A stretch of DNA of 64,000 nucleotides from Lysinibacillus sp. FSL M8-0337 (GTDB taxonomy: Bacteria > Bacillota > Bacilli > Bacillales_A > Planococcaceae). This document shows, piece after piece, positions 56,100 through 64,000 of this stretch. The stretch spans positions 3,286,001 to 3,350,000 of the forward strand of contig NZ_CP151996.1 in the NCBI RefSeq assembly GCF_038593855.1. Reading direction: 5' to 3'. The translations under genes were made by a program, and so were the position numbers. Below the pieces are notes generated by a model. The model saw nothing but the letters and a program-made list of their open reading frames with translations. It had not been told where the DNA came from and searched no databases. The first letter of the stretch is position 1; each line of letters opens with the position of its first letter.

Positions 56100-56117
56100 G
56101 GTGCCAGGCACTCAAAC
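56100..56117. repeat. GTGCCAGGCACTCAAAC short dispersed motif
   Basis: A close match to the motif at 26337. It contains a GTGCC/GGCAC palindrome. Confidence 0.45.
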
Positions 56118-56141
56118 AATTTGCTTTACATCGTACCTAAC

Positions 56142-56178
56142 AAAAAAAGCACATTGAAACCATAAGATTTCAATGTGC
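56142..56178 (-). terminator. terminator of gapB
   Basis: GCACATTGAAA/TTTCAATGTGC stem, then a T-run on the minus strand. Confidence 0.9.
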
Positions 56179-56190
56179 CAATAGCGTTCA

Positions 56191-57213
56191 TTATGCGTTA
56201 ACTGTTTCTAGCGCTTTTGCAACTTTTTTCACTAGGTCTACAACACGTGCAGAATAGCCCCACTCATTGTCGTACCAAGCAAGTACTTTTACTTTACGAT
56301 TACCCATCACCATTGTTGAAAGTCCATCAACTGTAGATGAGTAAGTTGTTGTGTTGTAATCAGCAGATACAAGTGGCTCAATTGAGAAGTTTAAAATGCC
56401 TTTCATTGGCCCTTCTGTTGCTGCTTTGACAAATGCAGCATTAACCGAATCAACTGTCACGTCTGTATTTAAATCTACAACAAGGTCAACTAGTGATACG
56501 TTTGGTGTTGGAACGCGAAGTGCCATACCGTGAATTTTGCCTTCTAATTCTGGTAACACTAATTTTAATGCTTTTGCAGCACCTGTAGATGTTGGAATAA
56601 TCGATTGTGCACAACCTCGCGCACGACGTAAATCTTTATGTGGGTTATCTAAGTTTTTTTGGTCATTTGTATATGCGTGAACTGTTGTCATTAAACCGCT
56701 TTCGATACCAAATGTATCATTTAACACTTTTGCAACTGGTGCTAAGCAGTTTGTTGTACAAGAAGCATTTGAAATAACATCATGTTTTTCAACATCAAGC
56801 TTTTCATCATTTACACCTAAAACAATCGTAACATCTTCGTTTTTACCTGGTGCTGTTAAGATTACTTTCTTTGCGCCTGCTTCAAGGTGCATTGCTGCTT
56901 TCTCACGATCATTGAATTTACCAGTTGCTTCAATTACAATATCCACGCCCATTGTAGCCCATGGTAATTTTAATGGATCACGTTCGCTAATAATTTGGAC
57001 ACGTTTACCATTTACAATTAAAGCATCGTCTGCTGGTTCAACCGTACCTTCGAATGTTCCGTGATTTGTGTCATACTTAATCAAATGTGCTAACGTTTCC
57101 GCTGGGTAGCTTGCGTTAATTGCAACAATATTTAAACCTTCCTGTACGATCGCTTGGCGGAAAACCATACGTCCGATACGTCCGAAACCGTTAATAGCAA
57201 CTGATACTGTCAT
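56191..57213 (-). CDS. gapB: glyceraldehyde-3-phosphate dehydrogenase, gluconeogenic GapB type
   Basis: A 340-residue dehydrogenase. The nucleotide-binding INGFGRIGR is at 6-14 and the catalytic [12 protein letters not shown] (Cys in SCTTN) near 150-161. Sequence details such as [22 protein letters not shown] and [35 protein letters not shown] favour the NADP-dependent GapB used in gluconeogenesis over GapA. The start at 57213 follows AGGAGG. In B. subtilis speD lies between gapB and nrdR; here it is absent. Confidence 0.93.
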   Translation of the reverse strand: MTVSVAINGFGRIGRMVFRQAIVQEGLNIVAINASYPAETLAHLIKYDTNHGTFEGTVEPADDALIVNGKRVQIISERDPLKLPWATMGVDIVIEATGKFNDREKAAMHLEAGAKKVILTAPGKNEDVTIVLGVNDEKLDVEKHDVISNASCTTNCLAPVAKVLNDTFGIESGLMTTVHAYTNDQKNLDNPHKDLRRARGCAQSIIPTSTGAAKALKLVLPELEGKIHGMALRVPTPNVSLVDLVVDLNTDVTVDSVNAAFVKAATEGPMKGILNFSIEPLVSADYNTTTYSSTVDGLSTMVMGNRKVKVLAWYDNEWGYSARVVDLVKKVAKALETVNA

Positions 57214-57397
57214 TATAAAATCCTCCTGTGAGTGCATACTCATATTCATTATATACTTTATGCTGATTAGTATAACACAATTTTAAAAAAGATGAACATT
57301 ATATATCCATAATAAAAAAGTTCTTATTTTCTGAAAAATAGCACCTTTTTTGAAATAAAAAAATTCAGTACTTCATGCTTATTATTACGCTTATAAA

Positions 57398-57429
57398 CAA
57401 AAAAATGCACAGCAATAATTGCTGTGCAT
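57398..57429 (-). terminator. perfect palindromic terminator in the gapB-coaE gap
   Basis: ATGCACAGCAAT-A-ATTGCTGTGCAT is a perfect palindrome with a one-base centre, followed by T7 on the minus strand. It may serve coaE, whose stop is 300 bases upstream. Confidence 0.7.
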
Positions 57430-57528
57430 AGAATACCTTTGGCTACATACTGATTGATTTCTTCTACGGGCGAGCACGCCAACTAACCTAAGATGTGTAA
57501 CAAGAGGGTGAAAAATAACTAAGAGGCT

Positions 57529-57620
57529 AGGTCAAAAGAGAAAAAGTGTTAGATTGATGGCAGTCAATCTAACACTTTTTTGCTGCGCCGCAGGAGTCAC
57601 CGCCTCCGCTACCAACAACT
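57529..57620. repeat. hairpin repeat, copy C
   Basis: AGGTCAAAAGAGAAAAAGTG begins the element; arms 57541-57557 and 57564-57580 form a perfect stem. GCTGCGCCGCAGGAGTCACC follows. Copy D shares the same order and sequence. The remaining part of this 516-base gap shows no gene. Confidence 0.85.
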
Positions 57621-57729
57621 AATGAACCCTTCTAAATTTTTATTTATTGTAAAAGCAAGAATAATTTCTCTAGTTATGTCCCAGCCTCTTTGAACTTCTA
57701 TGTGTAGTAATTAACGTTGCGCTTTTTGA

Positions 57730-58323
57730 CTAAAGTACGCCCCAATGCGTCAGAATTTTCTTTAACTGCTCTTCTGTTTGTTGTAAATTTTCATTGTTGT
57801 AAATCACCGCATGTGCACTTTTTTCTTTCACAGACATGGGTAACTGTGAATGCATACGAGCTAGCGCATCTTCCTTTGATAATTGATTGCGCTCCATTAA
57901 TCGTCGAAGCTGCACCTCTTCACTAACTGAAACAACAAGTATTCGCTCTACAAAATGCTCCAATTTACTTTCAAACAGTAATGGAATATCCATCACAACA
58001 TGCTTTTGTCCAGCATCTATATATGCATCGCGTTGGCGTAACATTTCCTGACGAATAGCAGGGTGCATAATATCATTTAAAATTTTGCGTTTCGCTGGCT
58101 CGTGAAAAATAATATCACCAAGCTTTGGACGATTTAAATTGCCATCTTCAAGTAAAATGTCTGCACCGAAATTTTGGACAATAAGTGCCAACGTCTCCGT
58201 TCCTGGTTCCACAACATCACGCGCTACAACATCTGCATCGACAATCGGTAAACCAAGCGCTGTCATCATTTTGGCGACTGTACTTTTACCACTTGCAATA
58301 CTTCCTGTTAGTCCGATAATCAT
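57730..58323 (-). CDS. coaE: dephospho-CoA kinase
   Basis: A 197-residue P-loop kinase that makes coenzyme A in the last step of its synthesis. The Walker A loop GLTGSIASGKSTV is at 4-16; VDADVVARDVVEPG near 31-44 and DIPLLFES near 108 are family motifs. The start at 58323 follows AAAGGGG. It is 13 bases after mutM. Confidence 0.96.
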   Translation of the reverse strand: MIIGLTGSIASGKSTVAKMMTALGLPIVDADVVARDVVEPGTETLALIVQNFGADILLEDGNLNRPKLGDIIFHEPAKRKILNDIMHPAIRQEMLRQRDAYIDAGQKHVVMDIPLLFESKLEHFVERILVVSVSEEVQLRRLMERNQLSKEDALARMHSQLPMSVKEKSAHAVIYNNENLQQTEEQLKKILTHWGVL

Positions 58324-58336
58324 AGTAAATTCCCCT

Positions 58337-59209
58337 TTAATGTTGACAATTAGGACAATACACGGATGTACGTCCACCAATTGTCATTTGACTCGTCCCT
58401 GTTCCACACACTGGGCATAGCTTCTTACCGTACATTTGTAATCGGTTTTGCATGCTCCCTGCCTCGCCATTAATATTACGATAATCCGAAATCGTTGAAC
58501 CTCCCGCATCAATGCTCTGGCGCAGGACGTCAACAATTGCCTCAAAAAGTGCACGTTTTCGTTTTTCACTTATGCGGTTCATTTTGCGGGCAGGATGAAT
58601 TTTTTGTGCAAATAATGCTTCTGTCGCATATATATTGCCACAGCCCGAAATCACTTGTCCGTCCATAATCACTTCTTTAACAGCTTTTTTCTCGTATTTC
58701 GGTAACATGGATTTGGCTATAAAATAATCACATGCTGTCTCATCAAACGGTTCAGGTGCCATTTTTGTCAGTGGCGCATGATCTTCAATTTTCGTTAAAA
58801 ATCGCAACTCACCAAAACGGCGAATATCTGAATAAATTAAATAGCCACCATCTGCCATTTGAAACGTTGCATGAATATGTTTTTTAAATTTTTCCTCATT
58901 GATTTCATCGGGCGTGTTAACGATAAACCATGCACCTGTCATGCCTAAATGACTGACCAATACATAGGACACGTCTTCTTTCATCAAATGAAAAAATATA
59001 TATTTTGCACGGCGCTCAATCTTCGTAATCGTCATCTGAGATAATGCCATCTCAAATGCATCAGGCTCAGCTTGCTTGACAATACATTGCTTTCCTTCAT
59101 CATAAGAAAAACGGATAATTTCTGACAGTTGAACCTGTTTAATTGTGCGACCTTCAACTTCCGGCTTTAATGCCTGCACGACACCTTCTACCTCTGGTAA
59201 TTCAGGCAT
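58337..59209 (-). CDS. mutM: formamidopyrimidine-DNA glycosylase
   Basis: A 290-residue DNA glycosylase/AP lyase that removes 8-oxoguanine. The catalytic Pro-Glu is in MPELPEVE at the N-terminus; the H2TH region is near 160-215 (VISGCGNIYATEALF). The zinc finger at the C-terminus has CPVC and YCPNCQ. The start at 59209 follows GGAGGGG. It is between polA and coaE, as in B. subtilis. Confidence 0.97.
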   Translation of the reverse strand: MPELPEVEGVVQALKPEVEGRTIKQVQLSEIIRFSYDEGKQCIVKQAEPDAFEMALSQMTITKIERRAKYIFFHLMKEDVSYVLVSHLGMTGAWFIVNTPDEINEEKFKKHIHATFQMADGGYLIYSDIRRFGELRFLTKIEDHAPLTKMAPEPFDETACDYFIAKSMLPKYEKKAVKEVIMDGQVISGCGNIYATEALFAQKIHPARKMNRISEKRKRALFEAIVDVLRQSIDAGGSTISDYRNINGEAGSMQNRLQMYGKKLCPVCGTGTSQMTIGGRTSVYCPNCQH

Positions 59210-59220
59210 TTTACCCCTCC

Positions 59221-61848
59221 TTACTTTGCTTCGTACCAAGTTGCCCCATAGTTGAAGTCCACTTTCAATGGAACAATCAACTCAATGGCATTTTCCATAA
59301 CCTCTGGTACAATTTTTTCGAGCATGGCAATTTCTTCTCTAGGAGCTTCAAAAATTAATTCATCGTGCACCTGTAAAAGAAGTTTTGCTTGCATGTTTTC
59401 CTTTTTCAAGCGAGCATCCATATCAATCATTGCTTTTTTAATAATATCTGCCGCACTTCCTTGAATCGGCGTATTCATCGCTGTGCGCTCTGCAAAGCTT
59501 CGTAGATTGAAATTCGAACTCGTGATATCTGGTAAATAGCGACGACGATTCAATAACGTTGTGACAAAACCATTAAATTTTGCGTCTTGGACAATCTCCT
59601 CCATATAGTTTTTTACACCAGGGAAGCTGGCAAAATATTTCTCAATAAAAATGGCTGCTTCCTTACGTGTGATATCTAAATTTTGTGATAAACCATAATC
59701 ACTAATGCCATAAACGATACCAAAGTTAACTGCCTTGGCAGCTCTACGCATGTTGCTATCAACTTCTTCTGCGGTTACATGGAAAACATCCATCGCGGTA
59801 CGTGTATGAACATCCATGCCTTCACGGAAAGCTTCCACTAAGTTTTTATCCTCTGACATATGAGCAAGTACACGCAACTCAATTTGAGAGTAATCTGCAG
59901 AGAAAAGAATCCAATCTTCTTGTGATGGCACAAATGCCTGACGAATTTTTCGCCCTTCCTCTAAACGAATTGGAATATTCTGTAGGTTAGGATCCGTTGA
60001 GCTTAGGCGACCTGTTGACGTTAATGCCTGTTGGAAGCGTGTGTGTACTTTTCCGTCCTCTTTATGAATTTCTTTTAGCAAGCCTTCAATATACGTTGAT
60101 TGTAACTTGCCAAGCTGACGGTACAGTAAAATATGCTCGATAATGGCATGCTCTGGCTTTAATTTTTCCAACACATCTGCTGCTGTGGAATAACCTGTTT
60201 TCGTTTTTTTAATCACTGGTAAACCAAGCTTGTCAAAAAGGATAACACCTAATTGCTTCGGTGAATTTATATTGAATGCTTCGCCCGCTTCCGCATAAAT
60301 TTCCTGCTCAATCACTACTAATTTATTACTTAGCTCCTGCCCCATCGTTTCAAGTGTGGCACGATTTACTGTAATCCCTTCACTTTCCATTTCACTTAAA
60401 ATCGACGCAAGTGGTAGTTCTAAGTTTTTATACAGTTCAAACTGTTCATTTTCCTTTAACAATGCCTCTAGTTTAGGTTGTAATGTCCACACAGCAAACG
60501 CTTTACGACTAACATGTTCAGCTAGTACATCACTTGCCGGTATAGCACGTTTTGCTCCTTTTCCATAGACCGCCTCATTTGCTTGCACTTCTCGATAGCC
60601 TAAATCTTTTGCAAGTGTTGCCACATCATCACCGCTAAGTGCAGGGTTATTAATATAGGATGCAAGCAATAGGTCAAACTCCACCCCTGCTAAACGAATA
60701 CCCACACGCTTTAAAGCCGCCTGTGCTGCCTTCGTATCTGTTATATATTTAATCTTCGTAGCGTCTTCTAACCACCGACGTAGCAAATCTGATGTAGAAG
60801 CCACTTCAAATGGCACATAAATCGTCGCTGTGCCATCCGTTAAAGCAATACCTAGTTGCTGACAAGTATGATAATGCTCATCTTCTAACTCTACATGTAT
60901 CGCCATAACGTCCTTTAAGTGCTCTGGCTTCACTTCTTGTACAATGTCAAAAGCAAATGGTGCCTGTTGGTGTTCTTCCACAGTAAAATTACTTTTATCT
61001 AATAGTGATTTGAAGCCGAGCTCCTGCCACACACTTATTAGTTCTTCTTCATTTGGTCCACCATAAGCAAGGTCATTTAACGTTAAATCAATCGGTGCTT
61101 CAGTAAAAATTGTAGCAAGCTTTTTACTCATTAATGCCTGCTCTTCATTGGCAACAAGCTTTTCTTTCATCTTGGAAGCCTTTAACGTATCCATCGCTCC
61201 ATACAGTGCCTCAACTGAGCCATGCTCTTTTAACAATTTAACAGCCGTTTTTTCGCCAACACCGGGTACTCCAGGAATATTATCAGAGGCATCCCCCATT
61301 AGACCTTTCATATCTATAATTTGAAGAGGTGTTAAGCCATACTTTTCTTCGATAAATGCAGGTGTGTTTTTTTCGATTTCTGTAATGCCTTTTTTCGTAA
61401 TGTACACTGTTACCTTGTCCGTTGCGAGCTGGGTAAGGTCACGGTCTCCTGACACGATAATTACTTCCATATCTTGTCCTGCTGCTTCTTTTGCCAATGT
61501 GCCAATAATATCGTCCGCTTCGTACATATCAAGTTCATAGCGTTTAATTCCATAAGCATCAATCAGTTTGCGAATATAAGGAAACTGCTCTGAAAGTTCT
61601 GGTGGCGTTTTTTGACGGCCACCTTTATATTCCGTAAATGTATCGTGACGAAATGTCGTTTTACCTGCATCGAAAGCAACGAGCATCTTCGTCGGTTGTT
61701 CTTCCTCCAAAATTCGTTGCAACATCGTTGTAAAGCCGTACACTGCGTTGGTATGAATACCGCTATCATTTGTTAGCAGTGGCAATGCAAAAAAAGCGCG
61801 GTAAGCTAAACTATTACCGTCTAGTAATAGCAATTTTTCCTTAGTCAT
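59221..61848 (-). CDS. polA: DNA polymerase I
   Basis: An 875-residue repair polymerase. The 5'-3' exonuclease domain is at about 1-290 (LLLLDGNSLAYRAFFALP; DASDNIPGVPGVGEKTAVKLL). The middle 3'-5' exonuclease-like domain (about 300-465) lacks the metal-binding acidic residues, as is usual in Bacillus. The polymerase domain contains SADYSQIELRVLAHMSEDKNLVEAF, MRRAAKAVNFGIVYGISDYGL and LLLQVHDELIFEAP. The start at 61848 follows AGGAGGAA. Its product fills repair gaps and removes RNA primers. Confidence 0.98.
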   Translation of the reverse strand: MTKEKLLLLDGNSLAYRAFFALPLLTNDSGIHTNAVYGFTTMLQRILEEEQPTKMLVAFDAGKTTFRHDTFTEYKGGRQKTPPELSEQFPYIRKLIDAYGIKRYELDMYEADDIIGTLAKEAAGQDMEVIIVSGDRDLTQLATDKVTVYITKKGITEIEKNTPAFIEEKYGLTPLQIIDMKGLMGDASDNIPGVPGVGEKTAVKLLKEHGSVEALYGAMDTLKASKMKEKLVANEEQALMSKKLATIFTEAPIDLTLNDLAYGGPNEEELISVWQELGFKSLLDKSNFTVEEHQQAPFAFDIVQEVKPEHLKDVMAIHVELEDEHYHTCQQLGIALTDGTATIYVPFEVASTSDLLRRWLEDATKIKYITDTKAAQAALKRVGIRLAGVEFDLLLASYINNPALSGDDVATLAKDLGYREVQANEAVYGKGAKRAIPASDVLAEHVSRKAFAVWTLQPKLEALLKENEQFELYKNLELPLASILSEMESEGITVNRATLETMGQELSNKLVVIEQEIYAEAGEAFNINSPKQLGVILFDKLGLPVIKKTKTGYSTAADVLEKLKPEHAIIEHILLYRQLGKLQSTYIEGLLKEIHKEDGKVHTRFQQALTSTGRLSSTDPNLQNIPIRLEEGRKIRQAFVPSQEDWILFSADYSQIELRVLAHMSEDKNLVEAFREGMDVHTRTAMDVFHVTAEEVDSNMRRAAKAVNFGIVYGISDYGLSQNLDITRKEAAIFIEKYFASFPGVKNYMEEIVQDAKFNGFVTTLLNRRRYLPDITSSNFNLRSFAERTAMNTPIQGSAADIIKKAMIDMDARLKKENMQAKLLLQVHDELIFEAPREEIAMLEKIVPEVMENAIELIVPLKVDFNYGATWYEAK

Positions 61849-62021
61849 CTTATTTCCTCCTGAAGTTGTCGTTCTTTTCATTGTAAAACGAAAACGTATG
61901 TTTGAAAATGCCTCTTTCCTCTACTTTATCGGGAAAACAGACTTTTTACCAATCATAGGGACGCAGATCAGTTGAAAAATTAAAATCACGGAACATTCCA
62001 TGATATTTTCAGTTAAATCCA

Positions 62022-62052
62022 TAAAAAAAGTCAATTGCACATGCAATCGACT
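62022..62052 (-). terminator. terminator of the small membrane protein gene
   Basis: AGTCGATTGCA/TGCAATTGACT (one G-T pair) followed by T7 on the minus strand, six bases past the stop codon. Confidence 0.85.
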
Positions 62053-62058
62053 CTACTC

Positions 62059-62490
62059 CTATTGACTAACATTTTTAGCTCTTTCTTTACGGAAGAAAAT
62101 TTCTTCATAAATAACTGTCATCATGAAAGCATTCATAAAAGCAATAACAAAAAATAGCGGCATACCGCCTAGCTTTAACTGTGTTAGTCCTGCACTAAAC
62201 ACCATGACCACGCCGATTTGCGCGAGGAAGAAAATAAAACCAATGCCCACCTGCCAAATTGGGCGTTTCTCTTGCCGTTTCTCGTACCAAAATATTTTTT
62301 TAAAAGCTTTGCGTACATCCTCTGCAATGACTAATCCTAATAAAAATAAAATAACAAAAAATACCGGTATATGATAAACACTGTTCGTCATCCAAGCAAA
62401 ATCAGATATACGAAAGAAAAGTGTAAAAAACGATGCGATGCTACAAGCAATCCCTAGGTTTTGGAGCCACGTGCTAATGGTTAGTTTCAC
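62059..62490 (-). CDS. small integral membrane protein of unknown function
   Basis: A protein of about 143 residues with four predicted helices (about 6-24, 38-60, 80-104 and 110-130) and a charged C-terminal tail (EEIFFRKERAKN). No family was recognised. GTG at 62490 is the likely start, with GGGGG eight bases upstream; the ATG at 62505 has no site. It has its own terminator and lies next to polA, where B. subtilis has phoR. Confidence 0.65.
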   Translation of the reverse strand: MKLTISTWLQNLGIACSIASFFTLFFRISDFAWMTNSVYHIPVFFVILFLLGLVIAEDVRKAFKKIFWYEKRQEKRPIWQVGIGFIFFLAQIGVVMVFSAGLTQLKLGGMPLFFVIAFMNAFMMTVIYEEIFFRKERAKNVSQ

Positions 62491-62610
62491 AGCTATTACC
62501 CCCATCTATCATTTCTAAACAACATCATTTTATCAGAAAATAGCAGTCTATAACACAACCAATTATTTGTTAGAATTATTTTCATAGATTGGACACTAGC
62601 ATTACTACAA

Positions 62611-62800
62611 GGTCAAAAGTGAAAAAGTGTTAGATTGATTGTCGTCAATCTAACACTTTTTTGCTGTGCCGTTGTTGTCCACTTCGGCGGTGCTTTCTGC
62701 ACAGCACACGTAAGCCACAACCCTCGCTAACGCGCGGAATGCTCGCGTCTTACGCTGTGTGCGTTCAGAGCAGAAGTCACCGCTTAGCTCCTAACAACTA
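62611..62800. repeat. hairpin repeat, copy D (longest)
   Basis: It begins AGGTCAAAAGTGAAAAAGTG; stem arms are 62622-62638 and 62645-62661. A GC-rich tail follows, with GTAAGCCACAACCCTCGCTA at 62710-62729 shared with copy A, and GAAGTCACCGC and CCTAACAACTA near the end resembling copy C. It fills much of the gap between the membrane gene and hflC. Confidence 0.85.
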
Positions 62801-62855
62801 GTACTATCTATTATATTTAGTATATTCTTTATTAACCCCTGCAAGGATTCCAGTA

Positions 62856-63857
62856 TTACTCTATATAGCCTGATAACACTTTTGCATACGGTGAAGTAGA
62901 CGGCAAGATAATCACCGTATCCTCACCAACGGTTTTCTTGTACGATTCTAACGTACGGTAGAGCGAATAAAATTCGGGGTCTTTAGAGAAGGAGCTATTG
63001 TAAATTTTCGCTGCCTCCGCTTCTCCTTCTGCTTGTATCAATGCTGCTTCTTTATTGGCTGTTGCTAGCATTTCTTGCACTTCTCTATCTGTTTGTGCTT
63101 CGATACGGCGTTTATCCGCATCACCTTCTGATAAATATAGTTGTGCAGTTGATTGTCGTTCTGAAACCATACGCGTAAATACAGATTGCTCATTTTCTGC
63201 TGGCAAATCCGTTCGACGGATACGTACATCTACTACTTCAATTCCGTATTTATCGTTTAGCAATAATTCATTCACACGTGCTGTTACACGATCATTTAAA
63301 CTACCTCGTGAGGAATTTTCATCATTAATGATTTCATCGTATTTAAGTTGACCAAGCTCTGTTCGAATGACAGAATAAATAAACTCCTCCATTCTAGATT
63401 CCGCCTTTGTCAGCGTACCCGCATTGGAGATTAATGCTTTTGGGTCTGTAATGCGCCATACTGCATAATTATCAATAATGATACGTTTTTTGTCCTTTGT
63501 ATTAATCTCTTCCTCTGAAATATTATAGGTCATTTGATTTTTCGGTAGCGTTGTTACACTTTGAATAAATGGTACTTTCATTTTAAGCCCTGGATTCCGT
63601 TCAAATTTTACTACTTCCCCAAATTGTCGAACAACAGCATATTCAGATTCTTTTACGATATATACATTAGCAAAAAGAATAATGGCAATAGCAAATACAA
63701 CAGTTAATGTGACAACAAGAGAAATGTATTTTTTAGGATTCAACGGGCCCTTTTTTGACATCTTGATAACATTGTCTCCATCACTTGGAGCAGTATTTTT
63801 TGATTTCCCTGATAAAAAATTTAGAAATTTTTCAAGATCTTTATTTTTCTGGTCCAT
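62856..63857 (-). CDS. hflC: membrane protease modulator HflC
   Basis: A 333-residue SPFH/prohibitin-type protein. A soluble N-terminal segment of about 45 residues precedes one membrane helix (about 45-67), then the SPFH domain (VKESEYAVVRQFGEVVKFERNPGLKMKVPF) and a C-terminal coiled coil. HflK and HflC regulate FtsH. An N-terminal extension longer than in E. coli is noted. Its ATG overlaps the hflK stop as TAATG. Confidence 0.93.
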   Translation of the reverse strand: MDQKNKDLEKFLNFLSGKSKNTAPSDGDNVIKMSKKGPLNPKKYISLVVTLTVVFAIAIILFANVYIVKESEYAVVRQFGEVVKFERNPGLKMKVPFIQSVTTLPKNQMTYNISEEEINTKDKKRIIIDNYAVWRITDPKALISNAGTLTKAESRMEEFIYSVIRTELGQLKYDEIINDENSSRGSLNDRVTARVNELLLNDKYGIEVVDVRIRRTDLPAENEQSVFTRMVSERQSTAQLYLSEGDADKRRIEAQTDREVQEMLATANKEAALIQAEGEAEAAKIYNSSFSKDPEFYSLYRTLESYKKTVGEDTVIILPSTSPYAKVLSGYIE

Positions 63858-64000
63858 TAATTACCGCTCCCTTCTTTTTTGTCTGTTGGTGTCTGTTGCT
63901 CTTTTGGCTCCTGTTGTGCTGTTGGTTGTAATGCTTGTAATGGCAAATACTTCATCGTACTACCATCATCATTCATAATATAAATTTGTGCCTTTGGAAG
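63857..64000 (-). CDS. hflK: C-terminal end of HflK (partial)
   Basis: Forty-seven residues plus the stop are visible. The sequence LPKAQIYIMNDDGSTMKYLPL is the typical HflK end, and is followed by a Pro/Gln/Lys-rich tail ending KKEGSGN. The rest lies beyond the right edge. Its stop overlaps the hflC start, and HflK-HflC are expected to form a complex. Confidence 0.8.
   Translation of the reverse strand, partial: LPKAQIYIMNDDGSTMKYLPLQALQPTAQQEPKEQQTPTDKKEGSGN

Noticed and set aside
62574-62800. Remnant gene in the repeat before hflC
   Set aside because: No frame longer than a few codons with a ribosome site; sequence is shared with other intergenic repeats.

Overview
The window is a low-GC Firmicute chromosome. 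Gene content (SspH, SspI, a YaaH-type cortex enzyme, sigma-W/YsdB, RsbQ, LysC with an L-box) and gene order follow the Bacillus subtilis sdh-to-polA region, but many details differ. The protein sequences look most like Lysinibacillus or another Planococcaceae member; that placement is inference from recall, not from a search. Almost everything is on the minus strand. No tRNA, rRNA, IS element, prophage or CRISPR array was seen.

Layout. 1-6.4 kb: thioesterase, sdhCAB, divergent yslB, and lysC under a lysine riboswitch. 6.4-12.2 kb: uvrC, trxA and a fatty-acid degradation operon (fadR-fadB-etfB-etfA). 12.4-21.2 kb: lcfA, a 26-residue membrane peptide gene, yshE, mutS2, polX, cvpA, zapA and divergent rnhC. 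21.5-26.2 kb: pheST under a T-box, and ysgA. 26.3-36.9 kb is an accessory-rich stretch between ysgA and sspI/glcD: a PAS-GGDEF cyclase paired with an RsbQ hydrolase, a berberine-bridge-type oxidoreductase, a three-LysM YaaH, sspH, a membrane GGDEF-EAL protein and an orphan sigma factor. 37-43.7 kb is a sulfur-compound salvage cluster resembling ytmI-tcy-ytmO-ytnI-ytnJ with its LysR regulator. 44-46.4 kb: argF and a YozG/YoaS pair with a decayed second YoaS. 46.5-54.1 kb: ysdC, dUTPase, ysdB, ysdA, rplT-rpmI-infC, thrS and dnaI. 54.1-64 kb: dnaB, nrdR, gapB, coaE, mutM, polA, a small membrane protein, hflC and the end of hflK.

The most interesting points are: (1) an RsbQ hydrolase followed six bases later by a protein that joins an RsbP-like PAS/coiled-coil to a GGDEF domain with intact active and inhibitory sites, so an energy-stress sensor appears rewired to cyclic-di-GMP; (2) a LysC whose substrate-binding motifs are changed at several normally invariant positions while its riboswitch, internal beta-subunit start and ACT domains are kept; (3) a FadR box at the exact centre of the lcfA terminator hairpin; (4) an interleaved set of inverted repeats with a terminator between argF and the LysR gene; (5) a dnaI gene whose conserved N-terminus begins at a non-canonical AUC codon; (6) intergenic hairpin repeats present in several copies.

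Identifications rest on remembered family motifs and synteny; no database search was run.
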